Below, piece after piece: positions 42,427 to 50,840 of a stretch of DNA of 64,000 nt. The translations under genes and the position numbers were made by a program. Origin of the DNA: Candidatus Binataceae bacterium (GTDB lineage Bacteria > Desulfobacterota > Binatia > Binatales > Binataceae). Within the stretch, counting starts at the first letter, position 1. Each line of letters begins with the position of its first letter. The stretch covers positions 23,969-87,968 of the forward strand of contig JASHPB010000128.1 of NCBI GenBank assembly GCA_030038355.1. Reading direction: 5' to 3'. A model generated the notes under the pieces. The model saw only the letters and a list, made by a program, of their open reading frames with translations, was not told the origin of the DNA and made no database searches.

Positions 42427-43707
42427 TCAATCTTCTTGCGCGAATGCTGCCGCAAGCTCCCCCGCAAGCCGGCCACTGGACGCCGCAGCATCCGAGAGCA
42501 ACGAGTGCGCCCCAACCCAGTCACCCGCGATGTACAGGCCCGGAAAGCCAGCCACCGCTACCGCCGGCCGCCCGACAAGGCCCCCAAATCGCGCCAGCGG
42601 TGCCGAGCACATAACCGGCATCTTCCAGAAGAACTGACGCGCTCGAACCTGTGAGCGCCAGCCGGGTTGGACCAGATCGGCGAAACCCTCGAGGTCCGCA
42701 AGCAAAAACGCTTTGTCGATCTGCTGTGCCGGCTCCAGGTATCGCATGATGTGCACTAGCGCACCGCCTTCAGGCGCCAACCGGGCAGCTGAACTGTGAA
42801 CAGAAAAATAGAGTGGTTCATCGATGCCGAGGGCAAATTGGTGCCGCAGCTGAGGTAACTGCGCTAGGCCAAGGTCCAGGCATGCGGCATATACCGGAAC
42901 GGATCGGTCGGCTGCGACCTGCAAGGCCTCCGCGTGAGGCAGCAGTTCCAACGCATCTCGCGGCGGCAGGGCAATCACGACGGCGGGCGCGGAAATTGAT
43001 TCTTCACTGCTGGTCTCGACGCTCCAGGTTTGCCCCGCTCTAATCGCCGTCACACGCTGGCCGGCGCCGATCAGGCATCCGCCGGCCTCGGCACGGGCCG
43101 CCAATGCCGAGACCAATTCGTTCCAGCCGCCGTCGACGTAGACCACATTGTTGGACAAGGCCCGATGAACCTGCGCGAAAAGCGTGGCAGCGTCGGCAGC
43201 CTCGGGATCGTGAACGTAACTCGTCACGCGCATCAAGGCGTAGATCAGTTCTCGGACATGCGGCGACGGCGAGAACTCTTGCACGGCTTTGCGGACGCTC
43301 ACGCCTCGGCCAACCTCAGGCGCCGTCTTGCCGAGCCTTGCAAAGGCCGCGGCGACATCGGGTTTCGCCGTCGCCGGATACAACGTCGTCTGTTCCAACC
43401 CAGCCGCGCTGAACGGAGCCAAATGAAGGATCCGGTCCCGAACGAAATACCCCGCCGCCAGATTGGGGGCCTTGGCTCTGACAACCACTCCCTGGTCGCG
43501 AAGCGCCGAGTCCAATGCCCCCCGGCGATACAAGGCATGCGGACCGTAGTTGAAATAGTAGCCTTCCTTTACCCGCGTCCGTGCGCGGCCTCCGAGGTCC
43601 GGCGAAGCCTCGTAGAGCGCAACACGGGCCCCGGCACTCGATGCGAATGAAGCAGCGCACAGCCCGGCAATACCGCCGCCCACCACGACGACATCGAAGT
43701 CTTTCAT
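42427..43707 (-). CDS. FAD-dependent amine-oxidase/phytoene-desaturase-like oxidoreductase
   Basis: Flavoprotein of 426 residues. The dinucleotide motif is DVVVVGGGIAGLCAASFASS, followed by LYEASPDLGGRARTR, typical of the carotenoid desaturase and amine-oxidase superfamily. The C-terminal FAD signature is AGFPGLYIAGDWVGAHSLLS. ATG 43707 is preferred (AAGGA 7 bases upstream) over TTG 43722. It is divergent from an Rrf2 regulator with shared operator-like repeats in a 62-bp spacer. Its substrate could be a carotenoid, quinone or amine. Confidence 0.88.
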   Translation of the reverse strand: MKDFDVVVVGGGIAGLCAASFASSAGARVALYEASPDLGGRARTRVKEGYYFNYGPHALYRRGALDSALRDQGVVVRAKAPNLAAGYFVRDRILHLAPFSAAGLEQTTLYPATAKPDVAAAFARLGKTAPEVGRGVSVRKAVQEFSPSPHVRELIYALMRVTSYVHDPEAADAATLFAQVHRALSNNVVYVDGGWNELVSALAARAEAGGCLIGAGQRVTAIRAGQTWSVETSSEESISAPAVVIALPPRDALELLPHAEALQVAADRSVPVYAACLDLGLAQLPQLRHQFALGIDEPLYFSVHSSAARLAPEGGALVHIMRYLEPAQQIDKAFLLADLEGFADLVQPGWRSQVRARQFFWKMPVMCSAPLARFGGLVGRPAVAVAGFPGLYIAGDWVGAHSLLSDAAASSGRLAGELAAAFAQED

Positions 43708-43725
43708 GGGCCGATCCTTCAAATT

Positions 43726-43767
43726 CGGATATTTTGCATCCTAATTAACACGGATGATATCTATCCG
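43726..43767. promoter_or_regulatory. Two GGAT-N7-ATCC operator-like sites
   Basis: Site 1 is CGGATATTTTGCATCC at 43726-43741 and site 2 is CGGATGATATCTATCCG at 43751-43767. Both have GGAT and ATCC arms around 7 bases, with centres 25 bp apart. They occupy nearly the whole spacer between the flavoprotein gene and the Rrf2 gene. Binding by the Rrf2 protein is inference. Confidence 0.6.
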
Positions 43768-43769
43768 CA

Positions 43770-44261
43770 ATGCGAATCAGCGAAGGGGTCGAATGGGCGG
43801 TGCATCTCTGCGGCGTGCTCGGCGTGGTACGGGACGGATACAGTCTAACGGCCGGACGCCTCGCCGAGTTTCACGATCTGCCATCCGACTACCTGGCCAA
43901 GCATCTGCAGGCGCTATCGCGCGCGGGAATTCTAACCGCCAACCGCGGCGTGAGCGGCGGCTACCGCCTTGCCAAACCAGCCAGGAGCATCACGCTGCTG
44001 GACATTACCCTGGCCATCGAAGGATCGGAGCCGGCATTTCGGTGCACCGAGATTCGGCGCCAGGGGCCGTGCGCGGCAACACCGGCAGCATGCAAGCACA
44101 TCTGTGCGATAGCGCAGGCTTTCATGCTGGCCGAGACGCAATGGCGCAAGGCGCTCGCCTCGGTTACCGTGGCGGACATCATCCGGACTGCGGCCAGCGA
44201 ATCATTCGACAGGGCCCGCCGACAGGCATTTCAGGACTGGCTGAACAACGCTGTGAAATAG
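43770..44261 (+). CDS. Rrf2-family transcriptional regulator with Cys cluster
   Basis: DNA-binding regulator of 163 residues. The winged helix covers residues 1-80, with recognition-helix LPSDYLAKHLQALSRAGILT and wing NRGVSGGYRLAKP. A cysteine cluster (FRCTEI, GPCAA, ACKHICAI) supplies four Cys between about residues 91 and 114, the position of the iron-sulfur site in IscR, NsrR and RsrR. It probably senses redox state, NO or iron-sulfur status. The ATG follows the operator-like repeats directly and has no ribosome site, so a leaderless mRNA is possible. Confidence 0.9.
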   Translation: MRISEGVEWAVHLCGVLGVVRDGYSLTAGRLAEFHDLPSDYLAKHLQALSRAGILTANRGVSGGYRLAKPARSITLLDITLAIEGSEPAFRCTEIRRQGPCAATPAACKHICAIAQAFMLAETQWRKALASVTVADIIRTAASESFDRARRQAFQDWLNNAVK

Positions 44262-44295
44262 GCGGCAGCGCCGCGACATACCATGCTGATCGAGG

Positions 44296-45315
44296 TCAGT
44301 TTTGCACCGCACCCGCTCCCAGAGCTTGCGCGGCTCCTGCTGGGCCGAGCATCGCCTGGAGCCGCGCGATACGGCGGCTTAGCGGAGGATGAGTCGAAAC
44401 GAGGTTTGCGAAAAAGCCTTCGCTGTCCTCGCGCGCTCCTTCGCGCGGATTGACCATAAAGAGATGCGCGGTGCCTGCGGTGCCGCGCTTCAACGGAGAC
44501 TCAACCTGCTGCAGGCGCTGAAGCGCGCGCAGCAGTGCGCGCGGATTTCGTGTGAACTCAACCGACGATGCGTCAGCCAGGTATTCACGCTGGCGCGATA
44601 CCGCCATGGCGAGCAGTTGCGCGAAAATCGGCGCCAGCACCGCGAGCAGCAGCACCGCGATCGTAATGATGGCGCCCGCCTCCGCGCCATCGCTGCGATC
44701 GTGCGAATCGCGATCGCGTCCGCTAAATCCGCCGAAGAACCACATGCGGTAAACGAAATCCGAGAGCATGGCGACCCCGCCGACCAGCACCGCGATCATC
44801 ATCATCGTGCGGATATCGTAGTCGCGCACGTGCGACATCTCGTGCCCGATCACGCCCTGCAGCTCCTCGCGATCCATCTGGTCGATCAGGCCCTGCGTCA
44901 CGCAAATCACCGAGTGCGCGGGATCGCGCCCTGTCGCGAACGCGTTGGGCGAGGGATCGTCCATGATGTAGGCCTTGGGCACATGCATGCGCGCCGCGAT
45001 CGCCATCTCGTTGATAACGTTGAGAACGATCTGATGTTCCATGGTGTCGGGCTTAAGCTCGCGCGCGTGCACCGAGAGCAACACCAGCGAGGCGCCGCCG
45101 TAAAACGAGAAGACAGACTCGACCGACGCGAAGATGATCGCGAAGACGGTCAGGATCGGGAACCCGATCATGCGGCCATTGGCGAAATAAATATTGCGCG
45201 CGAGATAGTCGAGCCCGAACCCAAGGATCGCGAACAGGACGATGAAAACCGCCACCAAAATCACGGTCTGGCGGCGGTTGGTCGCTTCGAGCGCGCGGAA
45301 GTCGCTCGCTGCCAT
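44296..45315 (-). CDS. HtpX-like M48 zinc metalloprotease
   Basis: Membrane protease of 339 residues for quality control of membrane proteins. The metal site is GHEMSHVRDYD near residue 159, and the third ligand Glu is in REYLADASSVEF. Two N-terminal membrane helices (about 15-37 and 50-75) and two internal ones flank the catalytic domain. It is followed on the genome, upstream in transcription, by lemA with 21 bp between, a pair found in many bacteria. Confidence 0.92.
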   Translation of the reverse strand: MAASDFRALEATNRRQTVILVAVFIVLFAILGFGLDYLARNIYFANGRMIGFPILTVFAIIFASVESVFSFYGGASLVLLSVHARELKPDTMEHQIVLNVINEMAIAARMHVPKAYIMDDPSPNAFATGRDPAHSVICVTQGLIDQMDREELQGVIGHEMSHVRDYDIRTMMMIAVLVGGVAMLSDFVYRMWFFGGFSGRDRDSHDRSDGAEAGAIITIAVLLLAVLAPIFAQLLAMAVSRQREYLADASSVEFTRNPRALLRALQRLQQVESPLKRGTAGTAHLFMVNPREGAREDSEGFFANLVSTHPPLSRRIARLQAMLGPAGAAQALGAGAVQN

Positions 45316-45336
45316 GAAGATACCCGAAGGAGCGCG

Positions 45337-45903
45337 TCAGGCGCGCGGCGCACTCATCGAAAGATCAACTTTGGGGACAGCCTGCGCTTCGGGCTCAGCC
45401 TTGAAATACTCGGCCGGCTTGAAGCCGAAGTTGTTGGCGATCATGTTCGAGGGAAAAGTCTGGATGCGCGTGTTCAGGTCGAGCACCACGTCGTTGTAAG
45501 CCTGGCGCGCGAAGGAAATCTGGTTCTCGGTCGTGGTCAGCTCTTCCTGGAGCTTGAGCACGTTCTGATCGGCCTTGAGCTGCGGATAATTCTCCATCAC
45601 CGCGAGCAGCCTGCCGAGGCCCGCCGTGATCTGGTTCTCCGCCGCGATGCGCGAGGTCTGGTCCTGAGCGTTCACGGCCTTGGCGCGCGCCTCGACCACT
45701 TGGGTCAAAGTGTCGCGCTCGAACTGCATGTAGCCCTTCACCGCTTCGACGAGGTTGGGGATCAAATCGTGGCGGCGCTTAAGTTGCACATCGATCTGAC
45801 GCCACGAGCCGTCAACCTGGTTGCGGAGGCTCACCAGGCGGTTGTAGGCGAAGATCGCCCACGCAATGATCGCGACGATTATAATCAATAGAACAGTGCT
45901 CAT
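45337..45903 (-). CDS. LemA family protein
   Basis: Protein of 188 residues. One N-terminal membrane helix (STVLLIIIVAIIAWAIFAYN) is followed by a helical bundle outside the cytoplasm with the family phrase NRLVSLRNQVDGSWRQIDVQ and LKRRHDLIPNLVEAVKGYM. The C-terminal tail holds the FARQAYNDVVLDLNTRIQTF and FPSNMIANNFGF blocks. LemA genes commonly precede HtpX-type proteases; here they form a leftward pair. GGAGAAG precedes the ATG. Confidence 0.93.
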   Translation of the reverse strand: MSTVLLIIIVAIIAWAIFAYNRLVSLRNQVDGSWRQIDVQLKRRHDLIPNLVEAVKGYMQFERDTLTQVVEARAKAVNAQDQTSRIAAENQITAGLGRLLAVMENYPQLKADQNVLKLQEELTTTENQISFARQAYNDVVLDLNTRIQTFPSNMIANNFGFKPAEYFKAEPEAQAVPKVDLSMSAPRA

Positions 45904-46006
45904 GCGGATCTTCTCCTGTGCACCGATTCTAGTTCCAGGACCGAAACGCCAAAATAGCTACTCGGTTAATTTAGTATTTATCGAGGAGACTGAATATGAG
46001 GGGGCC

Positions 46007-46033
46007 GGGCTGCGCGCTGATCACGCGCAGCCC
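46007..46033. terminator. Strong GC hairpin downstream of the second Hsp20 gene
   Basis: GGGCTGCGCG and CGCGCAGCCC form a perfect 10-bp stem around CTGATCA. It begins 12 bases after the stop of the leftward Hsp20 gene and precedes lemA. No T-run follows, so it may act as a Rho-independent-like or 3' stabilising hairpin. Confidence 0.5.
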
Positions 46034-46044
46034 GTTCACTGCAG

Positions 46045-46473
46045 TTAGTTGACGTTGATTTTGATCTTGACGGGCTTGGCTTCGGGCTTCTTCGGCACCG
46101 TTACCTCAAGCACGCCATCCTTGTAGGCCGCGCTGATTCCTTCGCTGCTCGCGTCTTCGGGCAGCTTGAACGCGCGCCGGAACTGGCCGTAAGTGCGCTC
46201 CGCCAGGTGAATCGAAGCATCCTTCGCCCACTCGGGCCGCGGCCGCTCTGCCTCTACAACCAGGCGTCCCTCTTCGACCCGCACGTCGGCCGAATCAGCC
46301 TTGAGTCCCGGCATCTCGAAATAGAAGAGGTAGCCGTCGGGGTTCTCGACGATATCGGTCCTCGGCTGCGTCGTGCGCTCCGTGGGCCGATCGAGCTCGT
46401 TCCACAAGGCATTGAAATGGTTGAACAGTGAGTTGTGTGGCGTCACGCCGTTGGTCATCATCCGCACTTCCAT
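46045..46473 (-). CDS. Hsp20/alpha-crystallin small heat-shock protein
   Basis: Compact holdase of 142 residues. The alpha-crystallin domain fills about residues 40-130 (FYFEMPGLKADSADVRVEEG, ERTYGQFRRAFKLPEDASSE, AAYKDGVLEVTVPKK) and the C-terminus ends VKIKINVN with an IxI-like anchor. The N-terminal arm is short. AGGAGG lies upstream of the ATG. It differs clearly from the 171-residue homologue at 6 kb, so the two are not recent duplicates. Confidence 0.92.
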   Translation of the reverse strand: MEVRMMTNGVTPHNSLFNHFNALWNELDRPTERTTQPRTDIVENPDGYLFYFEMPGLKADSADVRVEEGRLVVEAERPRPEWAKDASIHLAERTYGQFRRAFKLPEDASSEGISAAYKDGVLEVTVPKKPEAKPVKIKINVN

Positions 46474-47251
46474 TGGTATCGTTTCCTCCTGCCTGATTAG
46501 TCAGACAAATCGTCAGATTTTCGTGTCTGCGGTCGGCTGGTCGTTTATTTTCAGCATGCCTCGCAACCACGATATGAAAATAAGTACGAACCTAATCGCG
46601 TCAAGTGTGGCGCATGGTCGAGAAGTGGGCATCGCTGTTCATCGCGGCGCACGGGATGGCTACTTGACAATTTGGGAAGAATGGCTAGGGCGCTTTAATT
46701 TGGCGACGCGAAAGCCAATAGGAAGATCACTAGTGTCGATGTTAGAGCAGAAACCTGCGTCCGGAATCCGGCCTTCGGCGGCCGCGCCTCCAAGCAAGCG
46801 TGCAACCTCCTGTTGCACCCCGTTGTGCCTTTCCATTTCGATGGCACTTTCCAACAAGCCCTCTCGCTTTCCCGCGGCTGTCAACTTCAGCGAATCCGGC
46901 CGCCACTGGCAGACTCTCCGACTTGGTCGCATGTTATGCGGCGTACCAATCAGCAACGAAGGGACTCTCGTCAATTCAACGCTTCGCGTCACAATCTTCG
47001 CCGACCGGAAAATCTTTCCGCGCGATCGCGATGCAATCAGGCGCGAGTTGGTTTGGTGATTCGCTCTCGATTCCGAGCTTAATGAGTTCGATCGTATGGC
47101 GCGGCACGACCTCCCCCTTTCGCACCGCCGATGGCGCAGCACGCGGGATTCGTGCCCCTACAGCCTCTGTGAACGGCCGCTCGCGTTATCGTCGATGAGC
47201 ACGAGTTGCGCACGATGGATCGCGACGCTACCAGAAAGGCACTGCTCAAAC
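46474..47251. other. Region without a supportable gene
   Basis: Frames overlap on both strands (for example 46660-47142 minus and 46373-47059 plus), but none shows a motif, a ribosome site or a composition like the neighbours. The part before 46600 carries the Hsp20 leader with an imperfect CTGACTAATCAG palindrome. It may hold a decayed gene. Confidence 0.35.
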
Positions 47252-47524
47252 TCCATGCCGTGGGCCCCGGAAAGCGCTCGCATCCCCGAATATCCAGCCT
47301 GTCATCACTGCTTCCCTCTGCATCACGTCGCGCCTGGGAACAAAAAAGTCTACTGGCGGCTCCTCTATAATCGGCGACTGGTCCCCGCACGCAAAATCAT
47401 CAAAGACCTCAACCAGCGCTATGGCGACTACGGGAGCCTGGCCGTCAACTACGTCTGCGAAGATCTGCTCTGGCGCCACCGCCGCGAACCAATCTCATGG
47501 CTCCAGAAGGAAATCCGCCTTTGA
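47252..47524 (+). CDS. Possible small protein, uncertain
   Basis: About 90 residues ending in VNYVCEDLLWRHRREPISWL. It contains a CHHC-HH cluster (ACHHCFPLHHVAPGN) and a basic segment (RRLVPARKIIKDLNQRYGDY). The frame looks protein-like only from about 47290 onward, and the start codon is a guess. It could be the end of a decayed longer gene. No family recognised. Confidence 0.3.
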   Translation, partial: SMPWAPESARIPEYPACHHCFPLHHVAPGNKKVYWRLLYNRRLVPARKIIKDLNQRYGDYGSLAVNYVCEDLLWRHRREPISWLQKEIRL

Positions 47525-47563
47525 TTGAGATGTGGACCGATAGCTAGTGCCTCGCTCTCGTCC

Positions 47564-47776
47564 TTAAATTGAACCGGCGTTGGATTTCGGCGGCGTGCCC
47601 GCGTTTTCAATCTCGCGCGTGAACCGCTTCACCATCGAAGCGTCGCCAAGTGACTCCGCCAGCGCCTGCCCTTCCTTCAGCGTTTCGACCGCGCGCGCTA
47701 TGTTGCCCTTGCCGAGAAAGACACCGGCCTTACGAAAGATTCGGGCGTAACGCTCTCCCTTTTCGGCAGCATTCAT
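47564..47776 (-). CDS. Small helical TPR-like protein
   Basis: Protein of 70 residues, MNAAEKGERYARIFRKAGVF onward, with a helix-turn-helix pair resembling one and a half TPR units (GNIARAVETLKEGQALAESL). AGAGAGG precedes the ATG by 8 bases. Its start codon interlocks with that of the divergent methyltransferase gene. No partner is identified. Confidence 0.5.
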   Translation of the reverse strand: MNAAEKGERYARIFRKAGVFLGKGNIARAVETLKEGQALAESLGDASMVKRFTREIENAGTPPKSNAGSI

Positions 47777-48521
47777 GCTGGAGACCTCTCTGGAACTAAC
47801 CCGCGACTCGATCCTAGGCGGCGCTCTCACGCTTGACCAGCCGAAGACCGGCTATCGTTTCTCGCTCGATTCGATCCTGCTCGCCCGCTTCGCCAACGCG
47901 CGCGGCCGCGATCACGTGCTGGAGCTTGGCGCGGGATGCGGCATCGTTGCGATCGCCATTGCGTCGCTCTTCCGTCCGCGCGAGGTCACCGCGATCGAAA
48001 TCCAGCCGCCGCTCGCGGCGCTAATCGAAAATAACGCCGCGCTGAATTCTCTCTCGGACGTGCGCGCAATTTGCGCCGATATCCGTGCGCGCCGAATCGC
48101 AGGCCTCGAGGCCGGAAGTTTCGATCTCGTCGTTGCGAATCCTCCCTTTCACGCCGCCGGCCGCGGCCGCATCAGTCCGAATGCCGCACGCCATATCGCG
48201 CGCGGCGAAGGAGAGGCCAACCTCGAGGACTTCATCAAAGCCGCGCGGCGCTATCTCAGAAATGGCGGCCGCATCGCGTTCGTGTTTATCGCAAATCGTT
48301 CCGCGGAATTGATCACCGCGATGCGCGCGCACCGGCTCGAGCCCAAGCGCATGCGCTTCGTGCATCCGCGCGCCGAACTGCCCGCCGCGAGTATCCTAAT
48401 CGAGGCGCGGGCAGGTGGAGGCGCCGCGGTAAAAGTCGAACCACCCTTGATAATTTACGAACATGCCGGAATGTATAGCGCTGAAGCCGAGGCGATACTT
48501 GGCGCGCCGGGAAAATCCTAA
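47775..48521 (+). CDS. TrmN6-like N6-adenine methyltransferase
   Basis: SAM-dependent methyltransferase of 248 residues. The N-terminal LTRDSILGGALTLDQPKTGYRFSLD (split by the substrate loop) is typical of tRNA1(Val) adenine-37 methyltransferases. SAM motif I is LELGAGCGIVAIAIA, the acidic motif is EIQPPL and the catalytic NPPF lies in VVANPPFHAAG. The ATG overlaps the start codon of the divergent small gene, and no ribosome site is visible, so the start could be slightly later. The 3' end overlaps the hydrolase gene by 4 bp. Confidence 0.85.
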   Translation: MLETSLELTRDSILGGALTLDQPKTGYRFSLDSILLARFANARGRDHVLELGAGCGIVAIAIASLFRPREVTAIEIQPPLAALIENNAALNSLSDVRAICADIRARRIAGLEAGSFDLVVANPPFHAAGRGRISPNAARHIARGEGEANLEDFIKAARRYLRNGGRIAFVFIANRSAELITAMRAHRLEPKRMRFVHPRAELPAASILIEARAGGGAAVKVEPPLIIYEHAGMYSAEAEAILGAPGKS

Positions 48522-49363
48522 GCGGTGAAGAAATCGATCGCCTGGCGCGCGACGTAATCGGGCTGCTCCATCGCAAGGAAGTGCCCCGCATCGGGGACCG
48601 TGACGACCTTTCCGTTCGTGATATCGCGCGCGACGCGATCGGCGAGGGCGATGCCGAGTGAATCGCTCCGCGCGCCGAAGAGAACTAACTGGGGCGCGGG
48701 ATTCTTTAGCATCATCCCGAGGCCGGCGAAGTCGCGCGAGGTTTCGTAGATGCGTGCCTCGGTCTCGGGCGCGCATTTTAGTTGGCGCCGCCCGTCCGTC
48801 GTCTGCCGCGTACCGTGCTCGCAATAGTCGCGCAGCATGTCCTTGCGCCAGGTGCTGTATGGCAGTTTGCGATCGAAGTTTTCGAACATGGCATCGACGC
48901 TGTCGAAGACGCGCTTGCGCTTCAGCGTGCGCTCGCGGAACGGATTGCGCCAGCCAAGTTCGGGCGCGCTCGGATGCTCGAAGATGACGGGCTCGATCAG
49001 CACTGCGCGTGAGATGAGATCGGGGCGCACGGCGCCGAGCGCTCCTATAGCGGTCGCGCCCGCTGAATGCCCGAAGGCACGCGCGCCCTCGAGACCCATG
49101 GCGTCGATGAAGGCCTCGAGGTCACGCATCGTCAGTTCCCAATTGTAATCACCGCTCGGCGAAGGGCCGCTGTCGCCGTGACCCCGCTGGTCGAAGGAAT
49201 AGACCGGGCCGGCGGCGCGGAGCTGCTCGGCGATCGCGCGATAGACCCAGCCAAGAAATCCTGTCGCGTGCAGGAGCACAATCGGCGAGCCAGCGCCGCC
49301 CCAATCCTGCACGTGAAGGCGGACGCCGTTGACTTCGATGAAGCTGCTTTTAGGTGAATCCAT
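48518..49363 (-). CDS. Alpha/beta-hydrolase
   Basis: Protein of 281 residues from ATG 49363. The nucleophile elbow is FGHSAGATAIG, the oxyanion HATGF lies in VLLHATGFLG, an Asp lies in FGARSDSLGIAL and the catalytic His in DAGHFLAMEQ. The substrate class is open (ester, lactone or epoxide). The reading frame stays open to 50113, but that extension is antisense to the YihY gene and Arg-rich, so it is excluded. The gene follows the YihY gene by 53 bp on the same strand. Confidence 0.88.
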   Translation of the reverse strand: MDSPKSSFIEVNGVRLHVQDWGGAGSPIVLLHATGFLGWVYRAIAEQLRAAGPVYSFDQRGHGDSGPSPSGDYNWELTMRDLEAFIDAMGLEGARAFGHSAGATAIGALGAVRPDLISRAVLIEPVIFEHPSAPELGWRNPFRERTLKRKRVFDSVDAMFENFDRKLPYSTWRKDMLRDYCEHGTRQTTDGRRQLKCAPETEARIYETSRDFAGLGMMLKNPAPQLVLFGARSDSLGIALADRVARDITNGKVVTVPDAGHFLAMEQPDYVARQAIDFFTA

Positions 49364-49416
49364 GACTACGGGTTCGCCCGAATCATAGGCGAGCCAGCAC
49401 GCCGATGAAACCGCCA

Positions 49417-50703
49417 CTATTCCTTTGAAGGCGCGGTGGGAGACGCGGCGCTCCGAAGTTGCTCGAGCGTCATCGCTCGCAAAAATCCCATGCGGAGTGA
49501 ATTGATCTCCTCGAGCACGCGATGCACGCGCGGGTCGCCGTCGTTGCGCGCGGCCGGCGGCACGACATTCGCCAGCGCTTCGGCGAGCACGATTGAATCC
49601 GGCGCGCGCACCAGGAAGAGACCGCTGTTGCCGCCGCGCGCGCTCGCCTCCGATTCGACCACTACGCCCGCGTCCTTGAGCGACGCGATGATGGGCTCGA
49701 GCGACTCCTGCGTGACTGCCAGATCGCGCGAGAGCGTCCACGATGTAACGGGGCTGCCGCCAATGCGAAAACGCTCGGCGAGGCGGAGCAGAACGTGCAA
49801 TGCCGCGGCGTATTGGAACTCGGGCGAGATCGGTTTCAAAAAGGCGCGATCGGCGCCGCGCTGCACGGCGGCGGTTATCTCCGCGCCGAGCAGGACCACA
49901 GCCCACGCGACATAAATCCAGACCAGGAAGATCGGCACCGAGGCGAGCGCGCCGTAGATCGCGCGGTACCCCGCCATCCCAATCTGAAACTGCACGTAGC
50001 CCCAGAGCACGATCTGAAACAGGATCGCGGTGACGAAGGATCCGATCAGCGCTGGGACATAGTGAACGCGGGTATAGGGGAAAAAAATGAATAGAAAAAA
50101 GAATCCGGCCCATACGATTACGTAGGGCAGCACTGCCGCGACCCAGACTCCGAGCCAGGTCAGATACGGCACCTTGCCCGAGAGGAACGCGGTCGCTCCC
50201 AGAGCGGCCGCGATAATGATCGGGCCGGTGAAAATCACGCTCAGATAATCGGAGAATTTGCGCAGGTAGCTGCGGCTCTGCGGCACGCTGAAGATTGTGT
50301 TTAGCGCCTGCTCTACAGTGCTCATCGTCGAGATAACAGTCACCAATAAGAATGCGCCGCCGATCGAGCCGAGCGCCGCAGCATTGACGTTTTGGACGAA
50401 GTTCATGATTTCGTCGGCCGTGCTCTCGGAACCTGCGGCGAGATAACGCTCGACAAGAGGCCGCAACCCGTCAGCTTGCCCGAATCCCTTCAAGGCCGAA
50501 AACGCGAGCGCCAGAATCGGCACGATCGAGAGCGCGACCGTGTATGTCAGCGCCGAGGCACGCAGCAGGTCATCGTTATTGATAAACGATTCGACCGCGC
50601 TGCTCAGCACCAGCCATCCGCGTAGCAGATAGCTGTGCAGCTGCGACCCGGGCTCGGCCTTGAGGGTGATGAAATCGAACCAGCTCGAAGTTGGTTTCGC
50701 CAC
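49417..50703 (-). CDS. YihY/BrkB-family inner-membrane protein
   Basis: Membrane protein of 428 residues with six helices in the N-terminal 300 (for example TYTVALSIVPILALAFSALK and FVLYIYVAWAVV-like segments). The family block LRASALTYTVALSIVPILAL is clear. A cytoplasmic C-terminal domain of about 120 residues (winged-helix-like, LSRDLAVTQESLEPIIASLK) extends beyond the core. Once called a ribonuclease BN, the family is now regarded as transport or envelope related. It is divergent from the glycosidase/glycosyltransferase gene. Confidence 0.9.
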   Translation of the reverse strand: MAKPTSSWFDFITLKAEPGSQLHSYLLRGWLVLSSAVESFINNDDLLRASALTYTVALSIVPILALAFSALKGFGQADGLRPLVERYLAAGSESTADEIMNFVQNVNAAALGSIGGAFLLVTVISTMSTVEQALNTIFSVPQSRSYLRKFSDYLSVIFTGPIIIAAALGATAFLSGKVPYLTWLGVWVAAVLPYVIVWAGFFFLFIFFPYTRVHYVPALIGSFVTAILFQIVLWGYVQFQIGMAGYRAIYGALASVPIFLVWIYVAWAVVLLGAEITAAVQRGADRAFLKPISPEFQYAAALHVLLRLAERFRIGGSPVTSWTLSRDLAVTQESLEPIIASLKDAGVVVESEASARGGNSGLFLVRAPDSIVLAEALANVVPPAARNDGDPRVHRVLEEINSLRMGFLRAMTLEQLRSAASPTAPSKE

Positions 50704-50840
50704 GTCGAAAGCTCGAGCGGCGTTGCGCTCTCAAGGCTGCCGATAACGCCGTTGGGCGATTTTCCAGGCCGCCGGCGCGCGGTGTCAAGCAGGAGCTGGC
50801 GCGTTGCGTGTTCCGCTCCTATACGATTATCTCATCGCTC

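Noticed and set aside
44389..45891. A 500-codon plus-strand frame
   Set aside because: It is the antisense shadow of the HtpX-like and LemA genes, which show clear motifs; the plus frame is His/Arg/Glu rich without a domain.
49364..50113. N-terminal extension of the alpha/beta-hydrolase frame
   Set aside because: Arg/Ser-rich and overlapping the YihY gene on the same strand in another frame; homology starts at ATG 49363.
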